Positions 17,472-25,868 of a stretch of DNA of 64,000 nucleotides are shown here, piece after piece (within the stretch, counting starts at the first letter, position 1; each line of letters begins with the position of its first letter). The notes under the pieces were generated by a model, which saw only the letters and a program-made list of their open reading frames with translations, was not told where the DNA came from and searched no databases. This DNA is from CALBPI01 sp039814545 (GTDB lineage: Bacteria; Pseudomonadota; Gammaproteobacteria; Steroidobacterales; Woeseiaceae), in assembly GCA_039814545.1 (NCBI GenBank), contig JBCCBB010000003.1, forward strand, positions 62,001 to 126,000. Reading direction: 5' to 3'. Position numbers and translations under genes: made by a program.

Positions 17472-18140
17472 ATGAGCGCGACCTGGCTTTGGTGGAGCAG
17501 CGGCAAGGACAGCGCGTGGGCGCTGAAGCGGCTATGCGAAGACGCCAAAAATCCCGTAACGGCCCTGATCACAACCGTCAACACCAAGGCCGATCGCGTC
17601 GCGATGCATGCGGTGCGGCGAACCTTGTTGCTTGCCCAGGCTGAATCTCTGGGTCTGCCGGTACACGTGGTCGAACTCCCCTGGCCCTGCAGCAACAGCG
17701 ACTACGAAGCGGCCGTGGCGCCATGGCTTGAGCGGGCGCGCCAAGAAGGCGTCACACATATGGCCTTCGGCGACCTGTTTCTCGAAGATGTCCGCGCCTA
17801 CCGTGTGTCTCTTCTCGAGGGGTCCGGCATCGAGCCGCGTTTCCCGCTGTGGCTGCAACCCACAGACCAGCTCGCTGAGACGATGGTTGCGTCGGGTGTC
17901 GAGGCGTATCTCACGTGCATCGACCCGAAGGCCCTGCCGCCCGAATTCGTGGGTCGGCGATTCGATGCCGACTTGCTGCGAGACTTTCCGGAAGGCGTCG
18001 ATCCCTGCGGCGAAAACGGTGAGTTCCACACCTTCGTGGCGAACGGGCCGGGCTTCGCGCACCGAGTTCCCGTTACGCGGGGGGAGCGGGTCGAGCGCGA
18101 CGGCTTCTGGTTCGCCGACCTTATCAAGTCGCCTTCCTGA
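17472..18140 (+). CDS. DUF71 / diphthine-ammonia-ligase-like ATP-binding protein
   Basis: A 222-residue cytosolic protein of the adenine nucleotide alpha-hydrolase (PP-loop) fold. The ATP loop is WWSSGKDSAWAL near the N-terminus, and the later signature FGDLFLEDVRAYR and the C-terminal GVDPCGENGEFHTFV are typical of the family related to eukaryotic diphthamide synthetase. Bacteria lack diphthamide, so the real substrate is unknown. The ATG at 17472 is preferred over a GTG nine bases earlier because AGGGTG lies at the right distance. Convergent with the symporter gene. Confidence 0.82.
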   Translation: MSATWLWWSSGKDSAWALKRLCEDAKNPVTALITTVNTKADRVAMHAVRRTLLLAQAESLGLPVHVVELPWPCSNSDYEAAVAPWLERARQEGVTHMAFGDLFLEDVRAYRVSLLEGSGIEPRFPLWLQPTDQLAETMVASGVEAYLTCIDPKALPPEFVGRRFDADLLRDFPEGVDPCGENGEFHTFVANGPGFAHRVPVTRGERVERDGFWFADLIKSPS

Positions 18141-18155
18141 CCACGGCAGGATCTT

Positions 18156-19430
18156 CTAGAGCTCAGGCTTGTGCCGGTAGACCTCAATATCGAGGTCGTC
18201 TTCGTAGCGTGCGATGGTCGTCGCCACAGCGAGGTCACCCGTGACATTCACGACGGTTCGCATCATATCGAGCACGCGGTCGAAGGGCAGGATGAAGCCC
18301 ACAACGATTGCGGTCTGCGCCTCAGTCAACCCGATGCTTGTCAGCACGGCCGCGAGTAGAAAAAGCGACGCCGACGGCACAGAAGCGCTTCCAATGGAGA
18401 CGAGCGTCGTGGTCAACCCAATCGCCAGGTAGTCCGAAAACTCCAGCGGTACACCGAACGCCTGCGCGGCGAATAGCGACACAATGCCCACGTACAAGGC
18501 GGTGCCGTCCATGTTGACCGTGGCGCCGAGCGGCAGCACCGAGGACTTCACGGACTTACCGACACCGAGGTTTTCTTCTGCGGCAGCCATCGTGGCCGGC
18601 AATGTAGCTGCGCTCGACGATGTCGAGTAGGCCAGTAGCTGCGGGTCGACGACGCCGCGGATAAATGGCAATGGCGACAAGCGTGCAACAAGCCCGACCA
18701 TGCCGTACTGCACCACGACGATGTGCACGATGCAGGCGCCATAGACCGCGAGCGCCAGTTTGACGACCTGGAGCAGGGCGATCGCACCTTGGGAGCCCGC
18801 CACGTTGGCGATCAGCGCGAAGACACCGAAGGGCGCCAGCTCCATCACGATAAACGTGAGTTTGAGCATGACCTCCGCACCGGCATCAAACGTGTCACGC
18901 AACACCTTGGCCTTCTCGCCGACAAGCAGGATGCCAACGCCGATGAGAATCGCAAAGACGATGACGGCCAGAACGTTGCCCTCGGCGAGTGCCGCAAACG
19001 GGTTGGTCGGAATCATGCCGTAGAGGCGGTCCCGCAGTGACACGGCTTCACCGAGCGTTTGAGCGGACGCCTCGGCCAGTACCACACCTTCACCCGGTGC
19101 GATCACAGTGCCGAAGGTGAGACCGATGGTAATCGCCAGTGCCGTGGTGGTGAGGTAGAGCACGAGCGCCTTAGACCCGATGGAGCCCAGCCGGCTGGGT
19201 TTGCCCATAGCCACGACGCCGGAAACGAGTGTCGTCAGAATGAGCGGCACCACGAGCATTCGGATGCTGCGCAGGAAGATGTCGCCGATCCAGCTAATTG
19301 AGCTGGCGCCTTCGCCCCAGAACGCGCCCACGACAACGCCCAACGCCAGCGCGAACAGAATGCGTTTCCAGAGTGCGATCGAGAACCAGTAGCGGTTCAG
19401 GCGCGTATCGCGCATAGGCGTGTCAGTCAC
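18156..19430 (-). CDS. Dicarboxylate/amino acid:cation symporter (DAACS family)
   Basis: A 424-residue inner-membrane transporter with about eight membrane segments and two re-entrant loops. Family signatures are visible: the serine-rich AYSTSSSAATLPATMAAAEE of hairpin 1, and GATVNMDGTALYVGIVSLFAAQ, which contains the NMDGT sodium/substrate motif. This family (GltP, DctA) imports glutamate, aspartate or C4-dicarboxylates with protons or sodium. A second glutamate-type transporter, GltS, sits 7 kb away. Substrate specificity is not decidable. The gene is divergent from a PD40 protein gene across about 115 bases. Confidence 0.9.
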   Translation of the reverse strand: MTDTPMRDTRLNRYWFSIALWKRILFALALGVVVGAFWGEGASSISWIGDIFLRSIRMLVVPLILTTLVSGVVAMGKPSRLGSIGSKALVLYLTTTALAITIGLTFGTVIAPGEGVVLAEASAQTLGEAVSLRDRLYGMIPTNPFAALAEGNVLAVIVFAILIGVGILLVGEKAKVLRDTFDAGAEVMLKLTFIVMELAPFGVFALIANVAGSQGAIALLQVVKLALAVYGACIVHIVVVQYGMVGLVARLSPLPFIRGVVDPQLLAYSTSSSAATLPATMAAAEENLGVGKSVKSSVLPLGATVNMDGTALYVGIVSLFAAQAFGVPLEFSDYLAIGLTTTLVSIGSASVPSASLFLLAAVLTSIGLTEAQTAIVVGFILPFDRVLDMMRTVVNVTGDLAVATTIARYEDDLDIEVYRHKPEL

Positions 19431-19545
19431 TGTGTCAGTTCCTCATCCTTCAGATGGCACGCCGCGAGTCTGGCTGCGGGCGAGGCTGGTAGCATACGCG
19501 TGCTGGTTGGGAACACATACACGCGCGCTAATGGGGGTGACCATT

Positions 19546-20451
19546 GTGAAGCGACTTTTGTTACTTGCGATCCTGGTTTCTTCGGGCGCAACCGCGCAGG
19601 AATCCTGGCCCGAATTGTCGGGCCCCTATCTCGGTCAGCCCGCACCGGGTAGCACACCCGAGGTGTTTGCGCCTGACCTTGTGTCACTGCCCGATGAACG
19701 CGAACTCAACGCGGTGTTCTCACCAGACGGTCGCATCTTCATGTTCTCGCGCTCCGTCGACGGCGTCTTCAAGATGTTCTACAGCTGGCAACGCCGGGAT
19801 GGCACCTGGCAGGACGTGCGCATGGCGGCGCCATCCAAAACCTATCCCGGGCACAGCGATGTCGACATGGCATTCTCGCCCGCGGGCGACTGGGTGTACT
19901 TCATTTCTGACCGCCCGCTCGCGGGCTATTCACTGGAGCGCTACAACATCTGGCGTAGCAAGGTCACGTCTGAAGGGCTGGTCACCCCCGAGCCGCTGGG
20001 TGCACACATCAACGGGCCCGGTCACGAGCTCTACCCGATGTTGGTTGCCGACGGCAGCCTGTATTTCTCAGCCGAACGGGATGACAGCATCGGGCGGCGC
20101 GACAGCTATCGCGCGCAGTTCACCGACGGTGCGTTCGAGGCGCCCGTGAACCTCGGACCGGGCGTGAACAGCGAGGTGGACGAGGGCGACATTTACGTGA
20201 GCCCCGACGAGGACTATCTGATTCACGTATCCGCCGGCCGCGAAGACAGCCTTGGTAGTGGGGATCTCTACGTGAGCTTTCGCCAGCCCGATGGCAGCTG
20301 GGGCGATGACATTCACATGGGGCCAGAGATCAACTCATCAGAGATCGACTACTGCCCCATGGTCACGCCAGACGGCAAATACTTCTTTTACACGCAGGGT
20401 AACGACCTCATGTGGGTCGACGCCGCAATTATTGAATCGTATCGAGACTGA
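19546..20451 (+). CDS. Exported PD40/TolB-like beta-propeller protein
   Basis: A 301-residue protein with a signal peptide (KRLLLLAILVSSGATA). The GTG at 19546 is chosen because GGGGGTG lies six bases upstream and the signal starts there; an ATG at 19531 in frame is an alternative. The body has repeated PD40 blades: AVFSPDGRIFMFSRS, MAFSPAGDWVYFISDRP, YVSPDEDYLIHVSA, MVTPDGKYFFYTQG. Such proteins form periplasmic propellers for protein contacts; the function is unknown. The last 23 bases overlap the end of a convergent lipoprotein gene. Confidence 0.75.
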   Translation: MKRLLLLAILVSSGATAQESWPELSGPYLGQPAPGSTPEVFAPDLVSLPDERELNAVFSPDGRIFMFSRSVDGVFKMFYSWQRRDGTWQDVRMAAPSKTYPGHSDVDMAFSPAGDWVYFISDRPLAGYSLERYNIWRSKVTSEGLVTPEPLGAHINGPGHELYPMLVADGSLYFSAERDDSIGRRDSYRAQFTDGAFEAPVNLGPGVNSEVDEGDIYVSPDEDYLIHVSAGREDSLGSGDLYVSFRQPDGSWGDDIHMGPEINSSEIDYCPMVTPDGKYFFYTQGNDLMWVDAAIIESYRD

Positions 20452-20914
20452 AGTCTTCGAGGACAAACCGATCAAGTCCGTCATCGAAGGACGACGCAGG
20501 GCTCGATGACGGCGGCTGCGACTGCACGACGATGGACTGCGTACGATCCGCGGTTTCCGTCATCGTGGCCGGGCCCGCTGAGTCGTCACCGAGATCGGCG
20601 CGGTCTCGAAACGCCTGGCGGCGCTGCTGTCGTTGCGCATCGATCGCCGCTTCGATCGCCAGTGCGTCGCGCACAAAACGATCCTCGCCGGACTTGCATT
20701 CCCATTCCGACCGACCCGTTTGCAAACAGGCGCGCAGCGCACTCCAGTAGTGCACAGAGTAGTCGGGCGTCGGTGCCGACTGTGTGATCGCACGAGCGGG
20801 CGCGGTGGCATCGCTGTCCACCTGAATACCGCTCGACTCGCAGCCAGTCAGCGTTGCTGCAAACGCAACAGTCAGCGCGGCAAAAACGTGATGACGCGGG
20901 CGAGAATCAAACAT
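20429..20914 (-). CDS. Small lipoprotein of unknown function
   Basis: A 161-residue protein starting at ATG 20914, preceded by GGGAG at six bases. The signal peptide ends in a lipobox LTGC. After a linker, residues about 55-110 contain YWSALRACLQTGRSEWECKSGEDRFVRDALAIEAAIDAQRQQ, a charged helical region with two cysteines; the C-terminal third is serine-rich and low in complexity. No family was recognised. It converges with the PD40 gene, overlapping 23 bases. Confidence 0.55.
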   Translation of the reverse strand: MFDSRPRHHVFAALTVAFAATLTGCESSGIQVDSDATAPARAITQSAPTPDYSVHYWSALRACLQTGRSEWECKSGEDRFVRDALAIEAAIDAQRQQRRQAFRDRADLGDDSAGPATMTETADRTQSIVVQSQPPSSSPASSFDDGLDRFVLEDFSLDTIQ

Positions 20915-21033
20915 GTCTGGCTCCCACAATTCACAGAGCGTGTGCTCTGGTCACCGACATAGGATACGCCAACGGCCGCAGCATGGGGACTGTTTCGCCG
21001 GAGCGTGACACAGGTATTTCCGAGGATCAGAAG

Positions 21034-21912
21034 TTAGGTGCAGGGCAGGTCCAAGGAGGCTAGGTCGATGCTGTAGAGGCTCGAGACAGTGGCGCGCGTA
21101 TCGCCGGTCGGGCGCTCGCTCGCAAACAGCAGCATCTTCCCGTCGCTGGTGAGATAAGGCGTGCCGTCATTGGATCGCGAATTAGCCGCCTCGAGAGGCA
21201 TCGGTGTGGACCAGACGTCACCCGCACGGCAACTGAAGAACAAGTCCGTATCGCGACCCGCACGGTTGCGCCCTTCGATGACGGCGAGTGCATTGTTCGT
21301 CGACATCGTGAGGTAGGCCACAAACGTTGCGGCCGACGGATCGGGAAGGGTTGTGCTGCGCGCGGCGGGTGCATCACCCGTAACGGCATAGAGTGATCCG
21401 CCACGAAGCGGTTGTCGGAAACTGTAGAAGACGATGCTGCCGTCAGGCGTTTCGGTGGGGCCATATTCGTCTCGACCTGCAGCGGGTTCGGTTGGGTCGT
21501 TTATGGATGCCTGTTCAATGAGCTCGGGTTCGCCCCAATCGTCGCCGTCGCGGGCAACGCGCCAAATATTGATGGAGCGACGCGCAACGCGGTCGTCGGG
21601 CCGCTCGGAGTCGAACAGCAGACGCTGGCCGTCCGGCGAAAACGCGGCACCGCCGTCGCGATCCGTTCCCGAGAACGGCAGCACTTTGGGTTTCGTCCAG
21701 CCTGAGCCGTCGCGACGCGACACGTAGAGTGTGTAGTCGAGTCTACCCGGTGTGCGTCGCATGAAGACGAGCTCGCCGCGCGCAGGGTCATAGGTCGGTG
21801 AATACTCACCGTCTGTTGTGGAGACGACGCCGGGCGCGATGAGCTCGGGTGCCGCTTGCTCGGTAGATGAGATCGCAACCGCGGTGATGATTGTCAGGAG
21901 CAGTGTGTACAT
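21034..21912 (-). CDS. Exported PD40-repeat beta-propeller protein
   Basis: A 292-residue protein with an N-terminal hydrophobic signal (YTLLLTIITAVAIS). PD40/TolB-type blades are visible: SPTYDPARGELVFMRR, GAAFSPDGQRLLFDSE, GPTETPDGSIVFYSFR and TPYLTSDGKMLLFASE. It resembles the protein encoded at 19546-20451 in size and repeat type, though on the opposite strand. The function is unknown. The 203 bases between this gene and the acetyltransferase gene contain no clear gene or promoter. Confidence 0.72.
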   Translation of the reverse strand: MYTLLLTIITAVAISSTEQAAPELIAPGVVSTTDGEYSPTYDPARGELVFMRRTPGRLDYTLYVSRRDGSGWTKPKVLPFSGTDRDGGAAFSPDGQRLLFDSERPDDRVARRSINIWRVARDGDDWGEPELIEQASINDPTEPAAGRDEYGPTETPDGSIVFYSFRQPLRGGSLYAVTGDAPAARSTTLPDPSAATFVAYLTMSTNNALAVIEGRNRAGRDTDLFFSCRAGDVWSTPMPLEAANSRSNDGTPYLTSDGKMLLFASERPTGDTRATVSSLYSIDLASLDLPCT

Positions 21913-22115
21913 GGCGAATGCAACGTGGTCGTCGGACTATGGAATTGTGTTCGACATGCGGTAGGACATTGGACGCAGCGGTGGGATAAGGGGTTGAGCA
22001 TTATGGCTGGAAGAGACAGGATCACCAGGTCAGCGGACTGATTGGGCGGCAAGGTGGGTTGGCGGTGGTAACGCCGACGGCGCAGGCCGAGCCGCTGTTA
22101 CGCAATTGAGGATGC

Positions 22116-22643
22116 ATGCCTGTGACTACTCCCACACTGGAAACGAATCGCCTGATCCTGCGGGCCATCGACCCGGACCGGGATCTGGACGCCTGGGCGG
22201 CCGCGATGGCCGATGAGGAAACCGTACGATTCATCGGCGGCAAAACCATGAATCGCGCGGAGTCCTGGCGGAATATGGCTATGGTGATGGGGCATTGGGA
22301 AATCCGTGGTTACGGCTTCTTCTCGGTCGAGGAAAAGGCGACCGGCCGATGGATTGGTCGCGTCGGGCCGTGGTTTCCAGAAGGCTGGCCCGAGCCCGAA
22401 GTCGGGTGGACGATCATTCGCGAACACTGGGGGAAGGGTTACGGCGCGGAGGCGGGTCGCGCCTCGATCGACTTCGCGCGCGATGTGCTCGGTTGGACGC
22501 AGGTCATTCACGCGATCCTCGAAGGCAATCTTGGCAGTGCTGCCCTTGCCGAAAAGCTCGGTTCCACGAAGCTGCGCGAGGTTCAGGGATTGGGTGGCGT
22601 GACGGAAGACACCGTCTGGGTTTACGGCCAACAGCTTGTCTAG
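22116..22643 (+). CDS. GNAT-family N-acetyltransferase (RimJ/RimL type)
   Basis: A 175-residue cytosolic enzyme. It begins with the typical TPTLETNRLILRAI and contains GRVGPWFPEGWPEPEVGWTI followed by the acetyl-CoA loop REHWGKGYGAEAGRASI and the C-terminal LAEKLGSTKL. It is predicted to transfer an acetyl group from acetyl-CoA to an amine of a protein or small molecule; the acceptor is unknown. It lies 62 bases before an ECF sigma gene on the same strand, with no sign of coupling. Confidence 0.85.
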   Translation: MPVTTPTLETNRLILRAIDPDRDLDAWAAAMADEETVRFIGGKTMNRAESWRNMAMVMGHWEIRGYGFFSVEEKATGRWIGRVGPWFPEGWPEPEVGWTIIREHWGKGYGAEAGRASIDFARDVLGWTQVIHAILEGNLGSAALAEKLGSTKLREVQGLGGVTEDTVWVYGQQLV

Positions 22644-22705
22644 AGCGCCCACGTTCCAAGCGCATCGTTGGTAACAGGCGGTGCCTGCCATGCATACTGG
22701 TGCCT

Positions 22706-23287
22706 GTGTCTGATAACGAGAACATCACAGACCTGTTGCAGCGTTGGGGGGAGGGCGACCGAGAGGCACTCGACGCACTAACGCCCATTGTCTACGACGA
22801 GCTTAAGCAGCTCGCGCGTAGCGCCTTTCGGCGTGAACAGGGCGCGCACACGCTGCAGGCGACGGCGCTTGTGAACGAGGCCTACCTGCAGCTCGCGGGC
22901 GCCAACGTCGACTGGAAAAGCCGCAGCCACTTCTTTGCGCTGTCGGCGCGAATGATGCGTCGCATCCTCGTCAACCATGCCGAGGCAAAGCGCGCCGAGA
23001 AGCGTGGCGGCGAGGCCATTCGAGTCACGTTGTACGAGTCGGCCATCGGTGCCACGCACAACGCACAGGACGTCATCGATCTGGATCAGGCACTGACGGC
23101 GTTGGCGGACAATGATGAGCGCACGGCGCAGATCGTTGAGCTGCACTACTTCGCTGGCATGACCTACCGCGAGGCGGGCGTGGTGCTGGACGTCTCCGAA
23201 GCGACCGCAAAGCGCTCGCTTCGTTTTGGCAAGGCGTGGATGCGGGATTACCTCCAGGGTGGGCCGTCAGAGGGGAGCGATGACTAG
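22706..23287 (+). CDS. ECF-type RNA polymerase sigma factor
   Basis: A protein of about 193 residues. Region 2 shows ALVNEAYLQLAGANVDWKSRSHFFALSARMMRRILVNHAEAKRAEKRGG, the pattern of the ECF subgroup often paired with Ser/Thr kinases; region 4 is GMTYREAGVVLDVSEATAKRSLRFGKAW, a helix-turn-helix. The start is not certain: GTG at 22706 is the best fit to family N-termini, with another GTG at 22700 and no strong ribosome site. The stop overlaps the kinase ATG by 8 bases, indicating translational coupling and a shared signalling circuit. Confidence 0.88.
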   Translation: MSDNENITDLLQRWGEGDREALDALTPIVYDELKQLARSAFRREQGAHTLQATALVNEAYLQLAGANVDWKSRSHFFALSARMMRRILVNHAEAKRAEKRGGEAIRVTLYESAIGATHNAQDVIDLDQALTALADNDERTAQIVELHYFAGMTYREAGVVLDVSEATAKRSLRFGKAWMRDYLQGGPSEGSDD

Positions 23288-25796
23288 CGATCTTTGGGAA
23301 CAAAAAGTGGCGCTGTTTGATGCGGCGTCCGAACTACCCCCCGAGGAGCGAGACGCGTTCCTCGTGCAGGCCTGCGGTGACGATGCGGCGCTGCTCGACA
23401 GCCTTCGACGGCTGCTTGCCCAGGCTGACAAGACGGATGACGCTGACCTCATTGGCGCGGCGGCAGCAGAGCTCGTCACGACGCCGCCACGCGATGGCGA
23501 AGTGTTCGGGCAGTATCGCCTGGTTCGCAAGATCGGCGGTGGCGGCATGGGCGACGTCTACCTGGCCGAACGCGCGGATGGCGAGTACACCGTGCAAGTC
23601 GCCATCAAGCTCATGCACGGCAGTGCGCAGTCGAAACAGATGCTCGCGCGGTTTCGCGCGGAGCGTCAGATCCTCGCGCAACTGCAGCACCCCAATGTGG
23701 CGCAGCTGCTCGATGGAGGCGTGAGTGACGACGGGCAGCCTTACTTCGTCATGGAGTACGTCGATGGCCAGCCTCTGGATCAGTACTGTGACGAGAAGCA
23801 GCTCTCGATCGCTGGGCGGCTGCGTTTGTTCGCCGACGTGTGCCGCGCTGTCGCGTACGCACACGGCGCACTCGTGGTTCACCGCGATCTCAAGCCTTCA
23901 AATATCCTCGTCACCGAGTCGGGTGATGTGAAGCTGCTCGACTTCGGCATCGCAAAGGTCATCGACGCCGGCGTCGAAGATGCGCAGCTGACGCGCACCG
24001 GCATGAGCGTCATGACGCCCACGTACGCAAGCCCCGAGCAGGCGCTGGGCCAGCCTATTGCGGTCGCCTCCGACATCTACTCACTGGGCGTCAATCTCTA
24101 CCAGCTCATGTCGGGGCGATTGCCGTACACCGTGGACAGCCGGAATCCCGTGCAGGCCGCTGAGATCATCAGCAGTGTGGAGCCGGCCCGTGTCTCCACG
24201 GTGATTACAGATACTGGCGCCGGTGATTCCGATTCACCGGAGAAGATCGCCTATTCGCGGGCAAGCGATGTCCGGCAATTGGCGCGCAGGCTGTCCGGTG
24301 ACATCGATATGATCTGCGCCAAGGCCATGCACAAGGAACCCGGGCGGCGCTATGCATCGGCGCTGGAGCTCGCCGCGGATATTGAGCGCCATCTGAATGG
24401 CCTGCCCATCACCGCGCGACCCGATTCGTTCGGGTATCGCGCCGGTAAATTTCTGAGCCGACACGCTTGGGCAACCGCAGCATCTGTCGCGGTCGTCGCG
24501 ATCATCGCCGGACTCGTCGGGACCTACACCTGGCGGTTATCGGTGGCCAAGAACGAAGCCGAAGACGTCACGGGGTTCCTGCAGGGGGTCCTCATGTCGG
24601 CGACGCCTGGTGAGCTGGGCGCGGGCGGCAATGTGGTCGATATCGTGCACAATGCCGCGGAGCGCCTGGATAACGAGTTCAACGAGGACCCGCGCACCAA
24701 GGCACGCATTCGGCATGTGTTGGGCGCCAGTTATTTCCGCATGGCGCGCTACGCCGAAGCCGAGGTGCAGACCGTGGAGGCGCTGAGTTTGCGAGAGGCC
24801 GTGCTGGGCCCCGGCGCTTTCGAGACAAGGCGTACCCGGGCGAATCTCATGTCGATTCGTTACATGCTCAACAAAGACGTCGACGATCTGCTCGCCGCGC
24901 AGGACGAACACGAGCCGCGCGAGCCCGACCGGTTCACGTTTAATTCCGATTCCATGCGGCGGTCCGTTGCGATGCGCGACGGCGACATGGATCGCGCGCT
25001 CGCCATCGCCGAGCAGGTCTACACCAAGTATCAGGACCTGCTCGACGAAGGTGATCGCCAGCGCATACGCTCGGGCTTAAATTTCGCGATCCTGCTCATG
25101 GATTTCGGTCGCTACGATGAATCGATCGAGAAGCTCGAAGAGGCCATTGGCTTTGCCACAGCCGCTGATGAGAAAGACCTGGTGAACGTACTGACTTCCG
25201 AACTAGCGTTGGTGTACCACCGAACAAAGCGCTACGAGGAAGCCCTGGCCCTCAATGAGATCGAACTCGAGTTTAACGTGGGCGCCTACGGGCGCGAGTC
25301 GAGTGCTGTGGCGATTACGCTGAGCAACATGTCGCAGAACTACCTGCAACTGGGGCGTGTGGATGAGGCCATCGCCACCGCGCAGGAGGCACTCGATCTC
25401 ATGATCCAGTTCGATGGTCCCCTGCATCAGCGGACGATCAATACACGTCGAATGCTGGCCACGACGGTGTCCGCAAAAGACATCGCTGCAGCGCGGCCGC
25501 TCTATGAGCAGGCGATCGCCGAAGCGCGAGAGAAATGGCCCGAAGGGCACTTCCTGATTGGCGAGATCCTTCATTCTTACGCTGCGTCTTTGGCTATTGA
25601 GGACTTACACGCAGATGCCGCGACGCAAGCGGAGCTGGCTTGGTTAGCCTACGAGCAAGCGCCAAACCCGAGCGTCGCGAGCATCAAGCGTGTCGCCGAC
25701 TTGCTCGCGCGGAGTTACGAGCGTCTCGGTGAGCCAGATCGGGCCGCAGAATGGGCGCGGACGGCGGAATCAATGGAGACGTCCGAATCGACCTAG
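23280..25796 (+). CDS. Membrane Ser/Thr protein kinase with C-terminal TPR-like region
   Basis: An 838-residue protein. The ATG at 23280 follows GAGGGGAG and overlaps the sigma gene. The kinase domain spans about 78-370: glycine loop IGGGGMGDVY, Lys110 (VAIKLM), HRDLKPSN (201-208) and DFG (221-223), so it looks active. One membrane segment at about 400-420 (ATAASVAVVAIIAGLVG) separates it from an exported helical part of about 400 residues with TPR-like units (YAEAEVQTVEAL; YDESIEKLEEAI; YEEALALNEIEL; VDEAIATAQEAL). Such kinases phosphorylate or regulate the partner sigma factor; the stimulus sensed by the TPR region is unknown. Confidence 0.9.
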   Translation: MTSDLWEQKVALFDAASELPPEERDAFLVQACGDDAALLDSLRRLLAQADKTDDADLIGAAAAELVTTPPRDGEVFGQYRLVRKIGGGGMGDVYLAERADGEYTVQVAIKLMHGSAQSKQMLARFRAERQILAQLQHPNVAQLLDGGVSDDGQPYFVMEYVDGQPLDQYCDEKQLSIAGRLRLFADVCRAVAYAHGALVVHRDLKPSNILVTESGDVKLLDFGIAKVIDAGVEDAQLTRTGMSVMTPTYASPEQALGQPIAVASDIYSLGVNLYQLMSGRLPYTVDSRNPVQAAEIISSVEPARVSTVITDTGAGDSDSPEKIAYSRASDVRQLARRLSGDIDMICAKAMHKEPGRRYASALELAADIERHLNGLPITARPDSFGYRAGKFLSRHAWATAASVAVVAIIAGLVGTYTWRLSVAKNEAEDVTGFLQGVLMSATPGELGAGGNVVDIVHNAAERLDNEFNEDPRTKARIRHVLGASYFRMARYAEAEVQTVEALSLREAVLGPGAFETRRTRANLMSIRYMLNKDVDDLLAAQDEHEPREPDRFTFNSDSMRRSVAMRDGDMDRALAIAEQVYTKYQDLLDEGDRQRIRSGLNFAILLMDFGRYDESIEKLEEAIGFATAADEKDLVNVLTSELALVYHRTKRYEEALALNEIELEFNVGAYGRESSAVAITLSNMSQNYLQLGRVDEAIATAQEALDLMIQFDGPLHQRTINTRRMLATTVSAKDIAAARPLYEQAIAEAREKWPEGHFLIGEILHSYAASLAIEDLHADAATQAELAWLAYEQAPNPSVASIKRVADLLARSYERLGEPDRAAEWARTAESMETSEST

Positions 25797-25797
25797 T

Positions 25798-25844
25798 GCA
25801 AAGAAAAGGGCGCAAGGGGAGCCCGTATGACTCCCCCCGCGCCC
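25798..25844 (-). terminator. Intrinsic terminator of the beta-helix lipoprotein gene
   Basis: On the minus strand a GC-rich hairpin (outer arms GGGCGC/GCGCCC and inner arms GGGGAG/CTCCCC at 25808-25844) is followed by a T-rich tract (TTTTCTTTG). It lies 25 bases after the stop of the minus-strand gene ending at 25869, and just after the kinase gene on the other strand, so it could also block read-through between the convergent genes. Confidence 0.75.
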
Positions 25845-25868
25845 AGGCACACCCGTTCGTGTTTAGGG

